64,000 nucleotides of DNA from Vibrio sp. S17_S38 (GTDB lineage Bacteria; Pseudomonadota; Gammaproteobacteria; Enterobacterales; Vibrionaceae). A program made the translations under genes and the position numbers. The notes beneath the pieces were generated by a model. That model did no database searches, was not told where the DNA came from, and was given only the letters and a program-made list of their open reading frames with translations. Location: positions 62,001 to 126,000 of the forward strand of contig NZ_JAAUWW010000004.1 of the NCBI RefSeq assembly GCF_014694375.1. The letters are read 5' to 3'. Positions 34,777 to 44,871 of this stretch are shown here, piece after piece (within the stretch, counting starts at the first letter, position 1; each line of letters starts with the position of its first letter).

Positions 34777-35973
34777 CTAAGACGCTTTTTGATTCACAGA
34801 ATACAAGGCACCGATTAAATCTGATTGCGTAATAATACCGCACAGTTTTTGTTTATCATCCAACACGGGAATATGGTGTAATCCGATATCTGATAATAAA
34901 GGCACTAAGGCGACAATATGGTCGGTGTCTTTGACGGCAATAACATCCGTGACCATCAAATCTTGTACTCGATTGTTCACTTCTTTTTTATGCTTACGTT
35001 TAACCAACATACCACTTAAATGTTTCAGTAAACCTGAATAACTTGGTACGGTTAGGTTTTTTAGAAAATCGACACTAGAAATCACACCTAGCAATTCTTG
35101 TTGTTCATTCACCACTGGTAACATGCTGATTTTATGTTTATGCAATAACTTCCACGCTTGACCTAACGAAGCATCTTGATTAATGGTGATCAGATCTTGT
35201 GACATAATATCTCGGCTTAATATTTCCCCACTCCGTCGTTGATAAGCATGGCGTTGAGCTTGTTGATATATTTGTTCCAAGCCTTGTTCACTAACAGCCA
35301 AAACCGTGTCAAAGCTGTTGATCGCTTGCATTAAATCTTCTTGTTGTAATCCCAGTCTTTTAAGCGGGCTTTGATCATTATGTAGATGAACAGGATCAAA
35401 TTTTTCAGGTAAAACCGATAGTTTTCTACGTAAAACCCAGCGATTCAAAATCAAACTGACAAGTAGAAAAACCACCACATTCAACATCACTGGAATAAGC
35501 AGATCATACCCAACATCAATATTACGACTCGCAATAACGGGTACTAACGCCGTGGCCGCTGCCGGTGGATGCATACACTCGAAAATGTACATCAACATTA
35601 AAATAATAGCGATAGTCAGGCTCGCTAATAATGCAAAATCTGAAATCACCATTGTCATGCTAATCCCTAAAACGGCAGCAATCGTGTGTCCGGCAACAAA
35701 ACTCCACGGTTTCGCTAATGGACTACTTGGCAAGGCAAAAATAATAACCGCTGATGCACCCATTGACCCTAATAACACTAGTGCCGCATTTGGGTCTTGC
35801 ATTTGGGTACCAATAATTGTGACTAAAAAAATAGTAACAAATGCCGCCATCGCGACTTTGGACCGTTCAAGTAAAGGGATCGTGGAGATACTTTGGCTAT
35901 CGTTATGAACAACTCCCAGTTGTGCCAATAGTCGTAAGAACCATTTTTTAGTGTGGTGTGAAATATATTGCAT
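34777..35973 (-). CDS. HPP-family membrane protein with C-terminal CBS pair
   Basis: A 398-residue protein. Residues about 35-185 hold four or five membrane segments with the family signature ECMHPPAAATALVPV; residues 250-395 hold two CBS domains (ILSRDIMSQDLITINQDASL and VQDLMVTDVIAVKDTDH). HPP proteins are linked to nitrite transport in plastids and cyanobacteria. The CBS pair probably binds an adenine nucleotide and gates activity; the substrate here is unproven. Confidence 0.85.
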   Translation of the reverse strand: MQYISHHTKKWFLRLLAQLGVVHNDSQSISTIPLLERSKVAMAAFVTIFLVTIIGTQMQDPNAALVLLGSMGASAVIIFALPSSPLAKPWSFVAGHTIAAVLGISMTMVISDFALLASLTIAIILMLMYIFECMHPPAAATALVPVIASRNIDVGYDLLIPVMLNVVVFLLVSLILNRWVLRRKLSVLPEKFDPVHLHNDQSPLKRLGLQQEDLMQAINSFDTVLAVSEQGLEQIYQQAQRHAYQRRSGEILSRDIMSQDLITINQDASLGQAWKLLHKHKISMLPVVNEQQELLGVISSVDFLKNLTVPSYSGLLKHLSGMLVKRKHKKEVNNRVQDLMVTDVIAVKDTDHIVALVPLLSDIGLHHIPVLDDKQKLCGIITQSDLIGALYSVNQKAS

Positions 35974-36057
35974 TGGAAAGTTTTATATACTCAAAAATCA
36001 TGCCCTGATTACTGGGCATTTAGGGATAAATACAACCTCATCAATCAGAGGTTTCTA

Positions 36058-37068
36058 TTACAATAAACCGGTTATCGCGATACCTAAGCCTATTCTCTGC
36101 TGGTTCTGGTTGTAATCAATCAAGCTGCTTCCGTAGCCAGATGAATATTGCGCATAAGCCCTAACTTTCCCCCAGATAGGAAATGTAACACCAACTTCAG
36201 CATAACCTTTATGGGTGGCAAAGTTTTCTCGACCTAAAAAAGAAAACTCGAAATCATTTACTTTATAAGCACTGGTTAGTTCAAAATGTCCCATGTAATC
36301 TTCGATATCTGGATTATCATCACCGTCAGAATCCATCGGGTCCTTTTTCTCATCTTCAGGAATGCGCCACCAAGGTTGAACCGCAACTACAAAATTTTCT
36401 TTGGCATAATAAAACTGTGCATAAATACGATTCCAACTGCGAGACAAATCCTGTCGTTGACCATTCGACTCATGTTCAATACCAAAACCTAACGCCGTTT
36501 TACCATCAAAAGGGGTCCATGCAGTAGGAGCAACATAAAATATTTCTGGTCGATAGTTGGTTTCACGAAATGGGCGAGAAATTTCATCTGCGTAGACTTG
36601 CCAAAATGATTTAAGCGTCATACCAAAATACAGCGCATCGCCCTCAACCATGAGATCGCCATAGTTAAGAGGTACTTTAAAACTAATTTGAAATTCTGCT
36701 TCTGCATGTTCTAGCCCTTCAGACCACTCCGTGCCCTCATAAGCTTTTTCATTAATTTTGTTGCTGTACGTAATAGGCAATAAATAGTTGAGGCGATGAG
36801 CGGTCATCACAAAAGGTTCGAATGCCGTTTCACGTTCAGATCGATATCGTTCAGTCGCTAAGTTTCCTTCTGGTTTATCTTTCCCTACCGTTGTTTGCGT
36901 TACGTTATCCAAGTCACACTGCTTTCGTAGGTTAGCAATAGTATCATCACCATTTTGCTGTTTTATTTTGTCCAGCAAACACAGGTCATAAGCACTTGGG
37001 GTTTCAGCCCAAGCCATTGGAGCACATAACATGTTCAATAGTATTACTTGAGTAGCTTTGATTTTCAT
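36058..37068 (-). CDS. pldA: Outer-membrane phospholipase A1
   Basis: I chose ATG 37068 (336 residues) because it follows an AAGGAG site and starts a proper signal peptide (KIKATQVILLNMLCAPMAWA); a longer in-frame start exists. The OMPLA catalytic region FGIEHESNGQRQDLSRSWNRIY contains the His-Ser-Asn residues. The strand pattern of the rest and the last residues (GLGIAITGLL) suit a 12-strand barrel. The loop SDGDDNPDIEDYMGH is acidic and may contribute calcium. It hydrolyses phospholipids in the outer leaflet when the barrier is disturbed. Confidence 0.92.
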   Translation of the reverse strand: MKIKATQVILLNMLCAPMAWAETPSAYDLCLLDKIKQQNGDDTIANLRKQCDLDNVTQTTVGKDKPEGNLATERYRSERETAFEPFVMTAHRLNYLLPITYSNKINEKAYEGTEWSEGLEHAEAEFQISFKVPLNYGDLMVEGDALYFGMTLKSFWQVYADEISRPFRETNYRPEIFYVAPTAWTPFDGKTALGFGIEHESNGQRQDLSRSWNRIYAQFYYAKENFVVAVQPWWRIPEDEKKDPMDSDGDDNPDIEDYMGHFELTSAYKVNDFEFSFLGRENFATHKGYAEVGVTFPIWGKVRAYAQYSSGYGSSLIDYNQNQQRIGLGIAITGLL

Positions 37069-37424
37069 TACAACTCCTTTTGCCGCTAAACCTCGTATCA
37101 TAAGGTTATTTAACGTATTACTTATCGATAAACTCAAACCATTCAACTGTATATTTGAAGTAAAGCCAAAGACTTAGAGCATATACTCAGCTCTGAATTG
37201 TAAAGCTTTATTAGCTAAAGTTACACTCATGTTGGTTTTATTTTTTGTTCTTATTTGGAATCGCACGTTATATAAAAGCACGCGATCATTTAAATTTAAG
37301 CATCAGATTCATCGACCACATCACGGATCCAAATAGTAATAGAACAAAACAACGTTAATATTATTTATCATGCCACTAAAATATATTGACACTCGGCTTA
37401 ACCCACTTATCACAAGGCCTAGCA
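37069..37424. other. 356-base divergent intergenic region
   Basis: Lies between pldA and the broken outer-membrane gene and should hold both promoters. No clear operator, terminator or small gene was seen. Confidence 0.4.
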
Positions 37425-38001
37425 ATGAAACGATATAGCTTACTTTTACTTTGCATAACAACTAGCAGCAGCTACGCCGATTTAATAATAACGCCAATGA
37501 TTGGTTATACCTTAGGTGGGAGTGTTGAGGACGACAGCGGTAACACCTATGATATGGAAGGAAGAAATAGCTTTGCACTTGCGATTGAAGTACCCGTAGA
37601 TAAAGGGCGTGTTGGATTATTCTATTCCCGACAAAGCACACAATTAGAGGACCTGGATGTAAAGTCCTCCATTCAATATCTACACTTTCAAAGCAGTTTA
37701 GATATGCCGATTTCAGAAAACTTTTCAGGTTATATTGGTGTTGGTCTCGGTGGGTCTTATGTTGACGCTGATTGGGTCGATAATAACGTTGGCTTTTCCG
37801 CGACAGTTTGCTGGGCTAGAGTATCGAATGACCTCCAACCTAGCATTGAATGCGCAAATTCGATGGCTTGGTACCTCGGTTGATAATAACAATTCAACCT
37901 TGTGTTATAGCGACCAAGGCAATAGTAAATGCCTCATCCATTTTGAGTCTGATTGGGTCAACCAATTCCAATCGAATGTTGGCATGACATTCAGGTTCTA
38001 A
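37425..38001 (+). pseudogene. Outer-membrane beta-barrel protein gene interrupted by a +1 frameshift
   Basis: A signal peptide (MKRYSLLLLCITTSSSYA) is followed by an OmpA/OmpW-like small barrel: LIITPMIGYTLGGSV, then alternating strands. The frame that starts at 37425 runs to a stop at 37883. However, from about 37807 the continuation of the protein is in the next frame (AGLEYRMTSNLALNAQIRWLG), ending in the proper barrel terminus VGMTFRF at 38001. Removing one T from the run TTT at 37807-37809 restores a continuous reading of SATV-AGLEYR. So this is either a pseudogene, a phase-variable state or a sequencing error. The full product would be about 191 residues. Confidence 0.82.
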
Positions 38002-38260
38002 GTGAGTCGTTGCATATCTTAGCGAACTCGACATTAATCTGAATACTAACATTAAGCAACCAATTTACCTGCACGCATCTGGCTTTATAACGAATTTAAA
38101 CAGCGGATATGTTGAGTGACAGTTGCATCACCCTATGAACCTCACTGATAAAGTCTATTATGAAAAGCGAATACCAATATGGAACATCACACATTTCATA
38201 AATTCAATTCTCAACTCCACCATAAAATCCAAAAAAAACGTGACATTAATCACGTTGAAT

Positions 38261-39154
38261 TTAATTGAGTAAGTGACGCATCCAATCTCCCACTTTGGCA
38301 TATAACTCGGATTCAAAATCATTTAATTCTGATCCTACATGAGTAATCAAGCCATATTGGTAGCGGGGAAGATCGATAATAGGCTTAAATACAATCGATG
38401 AATAATCACCACCTTTGAGTAAAACACTATTGACGATTGAAATTCCAAGATTGTTTGCCACTAGAGAGCACGCAACATCGACTGAATGAGCCTCGACGAT
38501 CACTTGGGGTTTAATATTGTTCTCCATAAAAAAGGCATCGATATCTTTACGTGAAGCACTTTTTTTCCCAAGCAATATCAAAGGCAAACCATTCAAAAGT
38601 TCAGCTGTAATTGTATGATAGCGAGATAAAGGATGTTTACGTGGCATAATACAAAGGGACGTGCCAGATGCCACCGGAGTGTATTCAAACCTTGGATTAT
38701 TATATACACGAGTAAATCCAAGGTCCGCCTTCCCTGACTCAACACATTGTTCTATAAATGAATAACTTCCCGTGATCAACTCGACCAATACATTAGGATA
38801 ATGTTCTAAAATTTGAGTAACCAACTTAGGAATAATAAATGAAGTGAACGTATAAGGGACGGCTAACTTAATTACCTGTTTTTGTAAGCTGCCTTTTTTA
38901 ATATCGACAGCCTCATCATAAAGCCGCTCTAATTGGTTTAAAGATTGAAGCGCATTAACCAGTAAGTTTCGACTTTCTGGTTTCACGATTAACCGACCTT
39001 TTCTTCGCTCGAATAATTCAAGCTTTAACTCAGATTCTAGTTGGGTGAGTAAGCGGCTCACTCCTGATTGTGATAACCCAAGGTGTGATGCTGCTGATTT
39101 TGTTGTGCCTGTTTCCATTATTGCTTTCAGAGCCATAAGTTGCTTTATATTCAT
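38261..39154 (-). CDS. LysR-family transcriptional regulator
   Basis: A 297-residue LysR protein: N-terminal HTH (MALKAIMETGTTKSAASHLGLSQ-SGVSRLLTQLE) and substrate-binding domain (KQVIKLAVPYTFTSFIIPKLVTQ to the end). It is divergent from the transporter/hydrolase pair 107 bases away, which it probably controls. Confidence 0.9.
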   Translation of the reverse strand: MNIKQLMALKAIMETGTTKSAASHLGLSQSGVSRLLTQLESELKLELFERRKGRLIVKPESRNLLVNALQSLNQLERLYDEAVDIKKGSLQKQVIKLAVPYTFTSFIIPKLVTQILEHYPNVLVELITGSYSFIEQCVESGKADLGFTRVYNNPRFEYTPVASGTSLCIMPRKHPLSRYHTITAELLNGLPLILLGKKSASRKDIDAFFMENNIKPQVIVEAHSVDVACSLVANNLGISIVNSVLLKGGDYSSIVFKPIIDLPRYQYGLITHVGSELNDFESELYAKVGDWMRHLLN

Positions 39155-39260
39155 TATGCCTTACCTGCATATATCAATGACATATCGTCATACGCTTGTG
39201 AATGGATCAAACTTAGCCCACAGTTTCTCAGTTATCGCTAATTGAAAAAGGAATTCAACA

Positions 39261-40673
39261 GTGACCATAAAAGATTCAACATTAATGAGTCAAGCTGGCT
39301 CTAAAACTAAAAAATCAATGAATCCTGTCATTATATTATTATTGGTCGTTTTAGCCGCCGTGTTAATGACTTATTTCTTAGATTCAGGAAAATTCGAACG
39401 AAATGGTAAGTTGATTGTTCCGGGCACCTATCAAGTACTTGCAAAAAGTGTGTCGCCGGTTAATTTAATCAATATTTACCCTCAAAAAGAAGCCGCCCAT
39501 GCTGTCAGCCTACTTGATGCATTGGTTAGTATTCCAGAAGCCATTAACAAACAATCCGGCATGATTTTCATGGTGCTGTTTATCGGTGGCATGTTTGGCG
39601 TATTAAATAAAGTGGGAGCGATTGAAACAGGCCTGGAACGGATGCTATCGGCGACCAAAGGGAATGTTTATATACTGGTTCCTGCCATGATGATCATTTT
39701 TTCAATGGGTAGTACGTTTATGGGCATGGCCAAGGAGTATTTACTCGTTATACCTATGGTCGTTGCGATGGCGAATCGCATGGGAATGTCGAGTTTAATT
39801 GGCCTCGCTATCGTCGCTATTCCCGTTAAAGTAGGCTATTTGGCATCAATTACCAACCCCTATGCCCTATCTATCGCTCAACCATTAGTGGGTGTTCCAG
39901 TCTTTAGTGGTATGGGGATGCGCATTTTTGTGTATGTTGTTCTAATGATTATCGGAATTCTTTATGTTTTACGAAGTATTAAAAAAGAAGCAAAAAATAG
40001 CACGATAGAAATGAGCTGGAATTCAACCAAATTGCCCGCTCGTCATACATGGGTTTTATTAACATTAGCGATGGGTATCGGTTTTTTAGTATACGCATCT
40101 CAAACGTGGCATTGGAAATATAATGAGCTATCGGCTTACTATTTATCCTTAGGCATTCTATTTGCCATAGTAGGCGGCTTAACGGCCAATGAAACCGTTG
40201 ATGCTTTTGTGTCTGGTATGAAAAAAGTATTAATCGCAGGGGTGTTAATCGGTTTAGCAACTGCGGTTGCCATCTTGCTTTCCAAAGGGCAAATTTTAGA
40301 TACCATCATTCATTCACTCGCCTCGGTAGTTGGTGAGAATAATTCAAATCTAGCCGCTTACGGGATGTTTTTTTCACAACTACTGATTGATATTGCTATA
40401 CCGTCCACGTCAGGACAAGCTGCCGTTACCATGCCAATTCTCGGCCCACTTGGGCAACTTGCAGGTGTCGATCCACAAACGACCGTTTTAGCATTCTTAA
40501 TGGGTAACGGTGCCACTAATATCATAACGCCAACATCAAGCGGATTATTGATATTCCTTGCTACCGCTCAGGTTGGATGGGGACAATGGGCGCGTTATAT
40601 CTTCCCATTCTTTTTAATCATTATTCTTTGCGCTATGGCATTTTTATCGCTTAGTTTAGCGGTCTATGGGTAG
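39261..40673 (+). CDS. YfcC/DcuC-type carboxylate or peptide transporter
   Basis: A 470-residue protein with about 11 membrane segments. Signature regions are LLDALVSIPEAINKQSGMIFMVLFIGGMFGVLNKVGAI, FSMGSTFMGMAKEYLLVIPMV, and near the C-terminus IPSTSGQAAVTMPILGPLGQLAGV and NGATNIITPTSSGLL. It belongs to the YfcC family of the DcuC superfamily, often annotated as dicarboxylate or amino-acid related. It starts at GTG with AAGGAA. The partner S15 hydrolase suggests the cargo may be a peptide or acyl-amino acid; this is inference. Confidence 0.85.
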   Translation: MTIKDSTLMSQAGSKTKKSMNPVIILLLVVLAAVLMTYFLDSGKFERNGKLIVPGTYQVLAKSVSPVNLINIYPQKEAAHAVSLLDALVSIPEAINKQSGMIFMVLFIGGMFGVLNKVGAIETGLERMLSATKGNVYILVPAMMIIFSMGSTFMGMAKEYLLVIPMVVAMANRMGMSSLIGLAIVAIPVKVGYLASITNPYALSIAQPLVGVPVFSGMGMRIFVYVVLMIIGILYVLRSIKKEAKNSTIEMSWNSTKLPARHTWVLLTLAMGIGFLVYASQTWHWKYNELSAYYLSLGILFAIVGGLTANETVDAFVSGMKKVLIAGVLIGLATAVAILLSKGQILDTIIHSLASVVGENNSNLAAYGMFFSQLLIDIAIPSTSGQAAVTMPILGPLGQLAGVDPQTTVLAFLMGNGATNIITPTSSGLLIFLATAQVGWGQWARYIFPFFLIIILCAMAFLSLSLAVYG

Positions 40674-40680
40674 TAAAATC

Positions 40681-42501
40681 ATGAAAAAATTATTGGATAT
40701 AATGATATTAACACGTGATGGAGAGCAGCTTGCTACTGACGTTTATTTACCACAACATTCTGAAGGCCCCTGGCCCGTTATAATAGAAAGAACACCCTAT
40801 AACAAAGAAGCGGCTTCACGCTCAGAAGTGGATCTATCAGGTCATCTGATTAGTCGAGAAGAAATGGCGAAAGCTTTTACTAATGCAGGTTTTGCCTGCG
40901 TATTTCAAGATTGTCGCGGTCGTTATAAATCTTCAGGCGTTTTTATCAAGTACATCAACGAAGCAGAAGATGGCTTTGATACTTGCCAGTGGTTAATTCA
41001 ACAGCCTTGGTGTAATGGCAGTATTGGCACCATGGGACTGTCTTATGCCGCACATACACAAATGGCTTTAGCGTGTTTAAACCCTCCAGGTTTGCAATGT
41101 ATGTCGCTCGACTCTGGTGGTTTTTCCAGTGCCTATGAGTGTGGCATTCGCCAAGGGGGAGCTTTTGAACTAAAGCAAGCGACTTGGGCTTATCGACAAG
41201 CTTTAGTTAGCCCCGAAGCTCAAGCAGATCCTAAACTTAAAGAACAGCTTAGTAATGAAGATATTATTGAATGGTTTAAGCAAATGCCGTGGTCTAAGGG
41301 TCACTCTCCAATTAAGCACTTACCTGAATATGAAGAGTATTTATTACAGCAATGGGAAGCCGGTCGATTTAGCTCTTTTTGGAAAAAGTCAGGTATTTAT
41401 TCTTTAGAGAGTTATCAAAACATTCCCGATATCCCTATCCTACTGATGTCGAGTTGGTATGACGTTTATGTCAAAAGCACGTTGGATAACTACAATGCTT
41501 TATCTGCTCATAAAAAAGCACCTATCTCTTTGATTATGGGACCTTGGCTACATGGTGACCGTAACATTACTCATTGCGGTGATGTGGATTTTAGTGAGAA
41601 AGCTGCATTTGATGGCAATGTAGGTAAAAATTGGCTGCAGTATAGAATTGATTGGTTCACTCGCTGGCTACTTGATGGGGAGTATAGCAAAGATACCGCA
41701 GTGAAAATATTCCAAATGGGTGGTGGCGCTGGTAATAAAACGCCGCAACATAAAAGAAACCACGGTGGCCAGTGGATCCACTCATCACAATGGCCACTAC
41801 CAGAAACCAACACACAAATCTGGTATTTAAATAAAGATTATTCGCTACATCAGTCTAAAGAAATGATACCAACCGCTATCACATACTCGTTTGATCCCAA
41901 AAAACCGGTTCCGACATTAGGCGGTTCATTAACGTCTGGCAAACCAGTCTTTGTTGGAGGCGCCTTTAATCAAATTGAAGACCCACGATTTTTTGGAAGT
42001 ACCGGAAGCGAACAGCCAATCAATAACAGAAGCGATATTTTATCTTTTGAAACACAGCCTTTACATGAAGATATATTAGTGGCGGGCAATGTAAAAGCCA
42101 CACTCTTTATCGAAAGTGATGCGCCAGATACCGATTTCACCATCAAGTTGCTCGATATAGCCCCATCAAACGAAGATTATCCACAAAGCTTTGCGATGAA
42201 TATTACTGATGGCATTTTCCGCTGTCGCTACCATAAATCATGGCAACAACCGGAGCGTCTACAGCAAGGGCATATTTACAAGATCGAGGTTGAAGCCTTC
42301 GCAACGTGTAATTTATTTTCTAAAGGGCATAAAATTAGGTTAGATATTTCGAGTAGTAACTTCCCCAAATTTGACGTTAATCCAAATAGTGGAGAGCCAG
42401 AAGGTTCGGCTCAATACGCAAGAGTAGCGAACAATACGATTCATTTATCAGAAGAAAATGCCTCGTGTTTGACGTTAGAGATTGCACCAGTCGCCGGCTG
42501 A
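40681..42501 (+). CDS. CocE/NonD-family hydrolase (peptidase S15)
   Basis: The ATG at 40681 (606 residues) is preferred; an in-frame ATG at 40666 overlaps the transporter end. The alpha/beta-hydrolase domain starts with MILTRDGEQLATDVYLP and holds the nucleophile in GTMGLSYAAH (Ser near residue 121; the usual motif is GxSYxG, here Ala-Ala follows), DSRGR-like QDCRGRY, and a C-terminal beta-sandwich (LVAGNVKATLFIESDAPDTDF). Family members hydrolyse X-Pro peptides, cocaine esters or glutaryl-type amides. Secretion signal absent. Co-transcribed with the YfcC-type transporter under LysR control. Confidence 0.88.
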   Translation: MKKLLDIMILTRDGEQLATDVYLPQHSEGPWPVIIERTPYNKEAASRSEVDLSGHLISREEMAKAFTNAGFACVFQDCRGRYKSSGVFIKYINEAEDGFDTCQWLIQQPWCNGSIGTMGLSYAAHTQMALACLNPPGLQCMSLDSGGFSSAYECGIRQGGAFELKQATWAYRQALVSPEAQADPKLKEQLSNEDIIEWFKQMPWSKGHSPIKHLPEYEEYLLQQWEAGRFSSFWKKSGIYSLESYQNIPDIPILLMSSWYDVYVKSTLDNYNALSAHKKAPISLIMGPWLHGDRNITHCGDVDFSEKAAFDGNVGKNWLQYRIDWFTRWLLDGEYSKDTAVKIFQMGGGAGNKTPQHKRNHGGQWIHSSQWPLPETNTQIWYLNKDYSLHQSKEMIPTAITYSFDPKKPVPTLGGSLTSGKPVFVGGAFNQIEDPRFFGSTGSEQPINNRSDILSFETQPLHEDILVAGNVKATLFIESDAPDTDFTIKLLDIAPSNEDYPQSFAMNITDGIFRCRYHKSWQQPERLQQGHIYKIEVEAFATCNLFSKGHKIRLDISSSNFPKFDVNPNSGEPEGSAQYARVANNTIHLSEENASCLTLEIAPVAG

Positions 42502-42510
42502 AAATTATAA

Positions 42511-42546
42511 CAATAACGTCGTATATCAATATATTCGACGTTATTG
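42511..42546. terminator. Strong hairpin between S15 hydrolase and guaD
   Basis: An 11-bp perfect stem (CAATAACGTCG/CGACGTTATTG) with a 14-base loop between convergent genes. Short T runs on the minus side; probable bidirectional terminator. Confidence 0.65.
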
Positions 42547-42556
42547 TGTAGGAGGG

Positions 42557-43861
42557 TTATTGCTTGTAAGCCAGATTACCATTGATATAGGTAGCATGAA
42601 CGGTGCGATCATCGCCTAAACTCATTAATACAAACAGCTTCTCTTCTAAGGTTTTCGCTTGTTGCATTCGAAACTTCATCAACGTGGTAGCATTAGGTTC
42701 AAGTACCACAAAATCCGCTTCTTTGCCCACTTCTAAGCTGCCAATTTTATCATCTAGATATAGTGCCTTCGCCCCACCTAATGTCGCTTGATATAAAGAT
42801 TTTACCGGATGCAATTTTTGCTGTTGCAGTTGCATCACTTTATAAGCTTCGCTCATGGTTTGCATCAGTGAAAAGCTAGTTCCTGCGCCAACATCCGTAC
42901 CCATTCCCACCCGAACGCCATATTCTTCTAAGCGGGTTAGATCAAACAGTCCTGAGCCTAAAAATAGATTTGAGGTTGGACAAAAAGCAATAGCTGAACC
43001 AGTTTCAGACAGACGCTGACATTCACAGTCTGACAAATGAACACCATGGGCAAACACTGAACGTTGGTGCAACAATCCATAATGATCATATACATCAAGA
43101 TAGCCTTCACGCTCTGGAAATAATGATTTTACCCACTCAATTTCTTGTTTGTTTTCAGACAAATGTGTATGCATATAAACCGTTGGGTATTCTTTCAATA
43201 ACTGCCCTACGGTCGCCAATTGTTCAGGGCTGCTAGTCGGTGCAAAGCGAGGTGTGACAGCATAAGATAAACGTCCATTACCATGCCATTTTTCAATCAA
43301 ATCTTTTGAGTCTTTATAACCACTTTCTGGGGTGTCGGTTAAATACTCTGGCGCATTACGATCCATTAATACTTTGCCGCAAATCATGCGTAAATCACGG
43401 CGCTTGGCTTCTTGGAAAAACACATCTACCGATTGTTTGTGCACCGTCCCAAAGACCAATGCTGTCGTGGTGCCATTACTTGCCAGTTCATCGAGAAAAA
43501 TCTTTGCCACTTTGGCCGCATACTCAGGATCTTTAAACCGTTCTTCTTCTGGAAAAGTGTAGTTTTCTAACCAGTCTAGAAGCTGCTCACCATAAGAAGC
43601 AATCATGCCGGTTTGTGGGTAATGAATATGCGTATCAACAAAGCCCGCAGTGATAATTTTATCCTGATAATTAATCATTTTCATGTCGCCATTGTGCTTA
43701 GCAATGGTTTCCATATGATCGCCAACATCAATGATTTTGCCATTTTCAACAACCAGTAAGCCATCTTCAAAATAACGATACGATTGCTCAATACCGACAT
43801 CTTTTGGATCAGCAATAATCTGAATGATGGCGCTACGATACGCGGTTTTATGGTGTGGCAT
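42557..43861 (-). CDS. guaD: Guanine deaminase
   Basis: A 434-residue amidohydrolase. Metal ligands are in VDTHIHYPQTGMI, MHTHLSENKQEI, AHGVHLSDCE and GTDVGAGTSF, the family signature of guanine deaminase (guanine to xanthine and ammonia). It ends a purine catabolism block with xdhA, xdhB and xdhC on the same strand; its product xanthine is the xanthine dehydrogenase substrate. The gap of 113 bases to xdhC leaves open a separate promoter. Confidence 0.93.
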   Translation of the reverse strand: MPHHKTAYRSAIIQIIADPKDVGIEQSYRYFEDGLLVVENGKIIDVGDHMETIAKHNGDMKMINYQDKIITAGFVDTHIHYPQTGMIASYGEQLLDWLENYTFPEEERFKDPEYAAKVAKIFLDELASNGTTTALVFGTVHKQSVDVFFQEAKRRDLRMICGKVLMDRNAPEYLTDTPESGYKDSKDLIEKWHGNGRLSYAVTPRFAPTSSPEQLATVGQLLKEYPTVYMHTHLSENKQEIEWVKSLFPEREGYLDVYDHYGLLHQRSVFAHGVHLSDCECQRLSETGSAIAFCPTSNLFLGSGLFDLTRLEEYGVRVGMGTDVGAGTSFSLMQTMSEAYKVMQLQQQKLHPVKSLYQATLGGAKALYLDDKIGSLEVGKEADFVVLEPNATTLMKFRMQQAKTLEEKLFVLMSLGDDRTVHATYINGNLAYKQ

Positions 43862-43974
43862 AAAAATACTTCCTTGTGAATTATGTTAACGGCGCGGTTG
43901 GTTTCCGAATCCGAATTTTCTCTCTATTGAACTAATGCATCCATTTAACTCATGTATCTATTTAACCAATGTCT

Positions 43975-44841
43975 CTAGCCAACCAATCCATGTTGTTTTA
44001 TTGGTCTTTTTTGTTCGAGTTGTTGCCCTTGATAATGAGCGATCAATTCACCCGCAACCGACACAGCTATTTCAGCAGGATGCTTTCCTTTTACCATTGA
44101 AATCCCAATTGGGCATTGCATTTTTTCAATCAAATCTTGCTCAAAACCTCGATGGGCTAACCGCATATCAAACTTTTTTCGTTTCGTTTGAGAGCCAATC
44201 ATGCCGAAATAGCTAAACTTATCGTGAGTTAAGATTTCTCGTGCTAAATCAAAATCTAATTGATGGTTATGCGTCATCACTAGGTAGTAACTATTGGTTG
44301 GCATGTGCTTAATTTCACCTACAGGGTCCTCACTGACTAGCTTATGAACATTTGGCGTAAGCTGCGTTGGGAATTCGGCTTCACGCTCATCAATCCAAGT
44401 GATTTTAAACGGTAATGTTTGCACAATATTCACTAACGCTTTGGCAACATGCCCTGCCCCAAACAACACTAGGTGATGTTGATTAAAGCCAATTGGTTCA
44501 AAGCTCAAGGTTGCCATTCCGCCGCAACATTGCCCTAAGCGTGCACCTAAATTAAAGCGTTCTATATGGATTTTATTATCCGTTTGGCCATTGCCGATCT
44601 GCATCAACATTTCACGTGCCATTTGTGTGGCAAGGTGTTCTAAGTGACCGCCACCGATCGTGGCATAAAGCTCTTTGCGAGTGACGATCATCTTGGTTCC
44701 TGCGTCACGAGGCACTGATCCTTTGTCTTCCAATACGGAAACCAGAATACACTCTTCACCTTGTTGCTCTAACAAAGCAAGTTGTTGGATCCAAGAGACT
44801 TGGCTAGTCGAATTCGAATGTTCACTTCCATAACTAGACAT
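43975..44841 (-). CDS. xdhC: Xanthine dehydrogenase accessory protein XdhC
   Basis: I chose ATG 44841 (288 residues; MSSYGS), preceded by AAGGAA; the longer frame would run through a repeat. The XdhC/CoxI domain (VSVLEDKGSVPRDAGTKMIV, GGGHLEHLA) is followed by a Rossmann domain (VLFGAGHVAKALVNIV, YYLVMTHNHQLDFDLA, YFGMIGSQTKRKKF). XdhC binds molybdenum cofactor, promotes its sulphuration and inserts it into XdhB. Confidence 0.9.
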   Translation of the reverse strand: MSSYGSEHSNSTSQVSWIQQLALLEQQGEECILVSVLEDKGSVPRDAGTKMIVTRKELYATIGGGHLEHLATQMAREMLMQIGNGQTDNKIHIERFNLGARLGQCCGGMATLSFEPIGFNQHHLVLFGAGHVAKALVNIVQTLPFKITWIDEREAEFPTQLTPNVHKLVSEDPVGEIKHMPTNSYYLVMTHNHQLDFDLAREILTHDKFSYFGMIGSQTKRKKFDMRLAHRGFEQDLIEKMQCPIGISMVKGKHPAEIAVSVAGELIAHYQGQQLEQKRPIKQHGLVG

Positions 44842-44871
44842 AGCTATTTCCTTGTAATAAGCAATGAAACC

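Noticed and set aside
34765..34795. Terminator between the LysE-type gene and HPP-CBS gene
   Set aside because: GAATCAA/TTGATTC pairs, but the hairpin overlaps the coding end and has a 17-base loop without a T tract.
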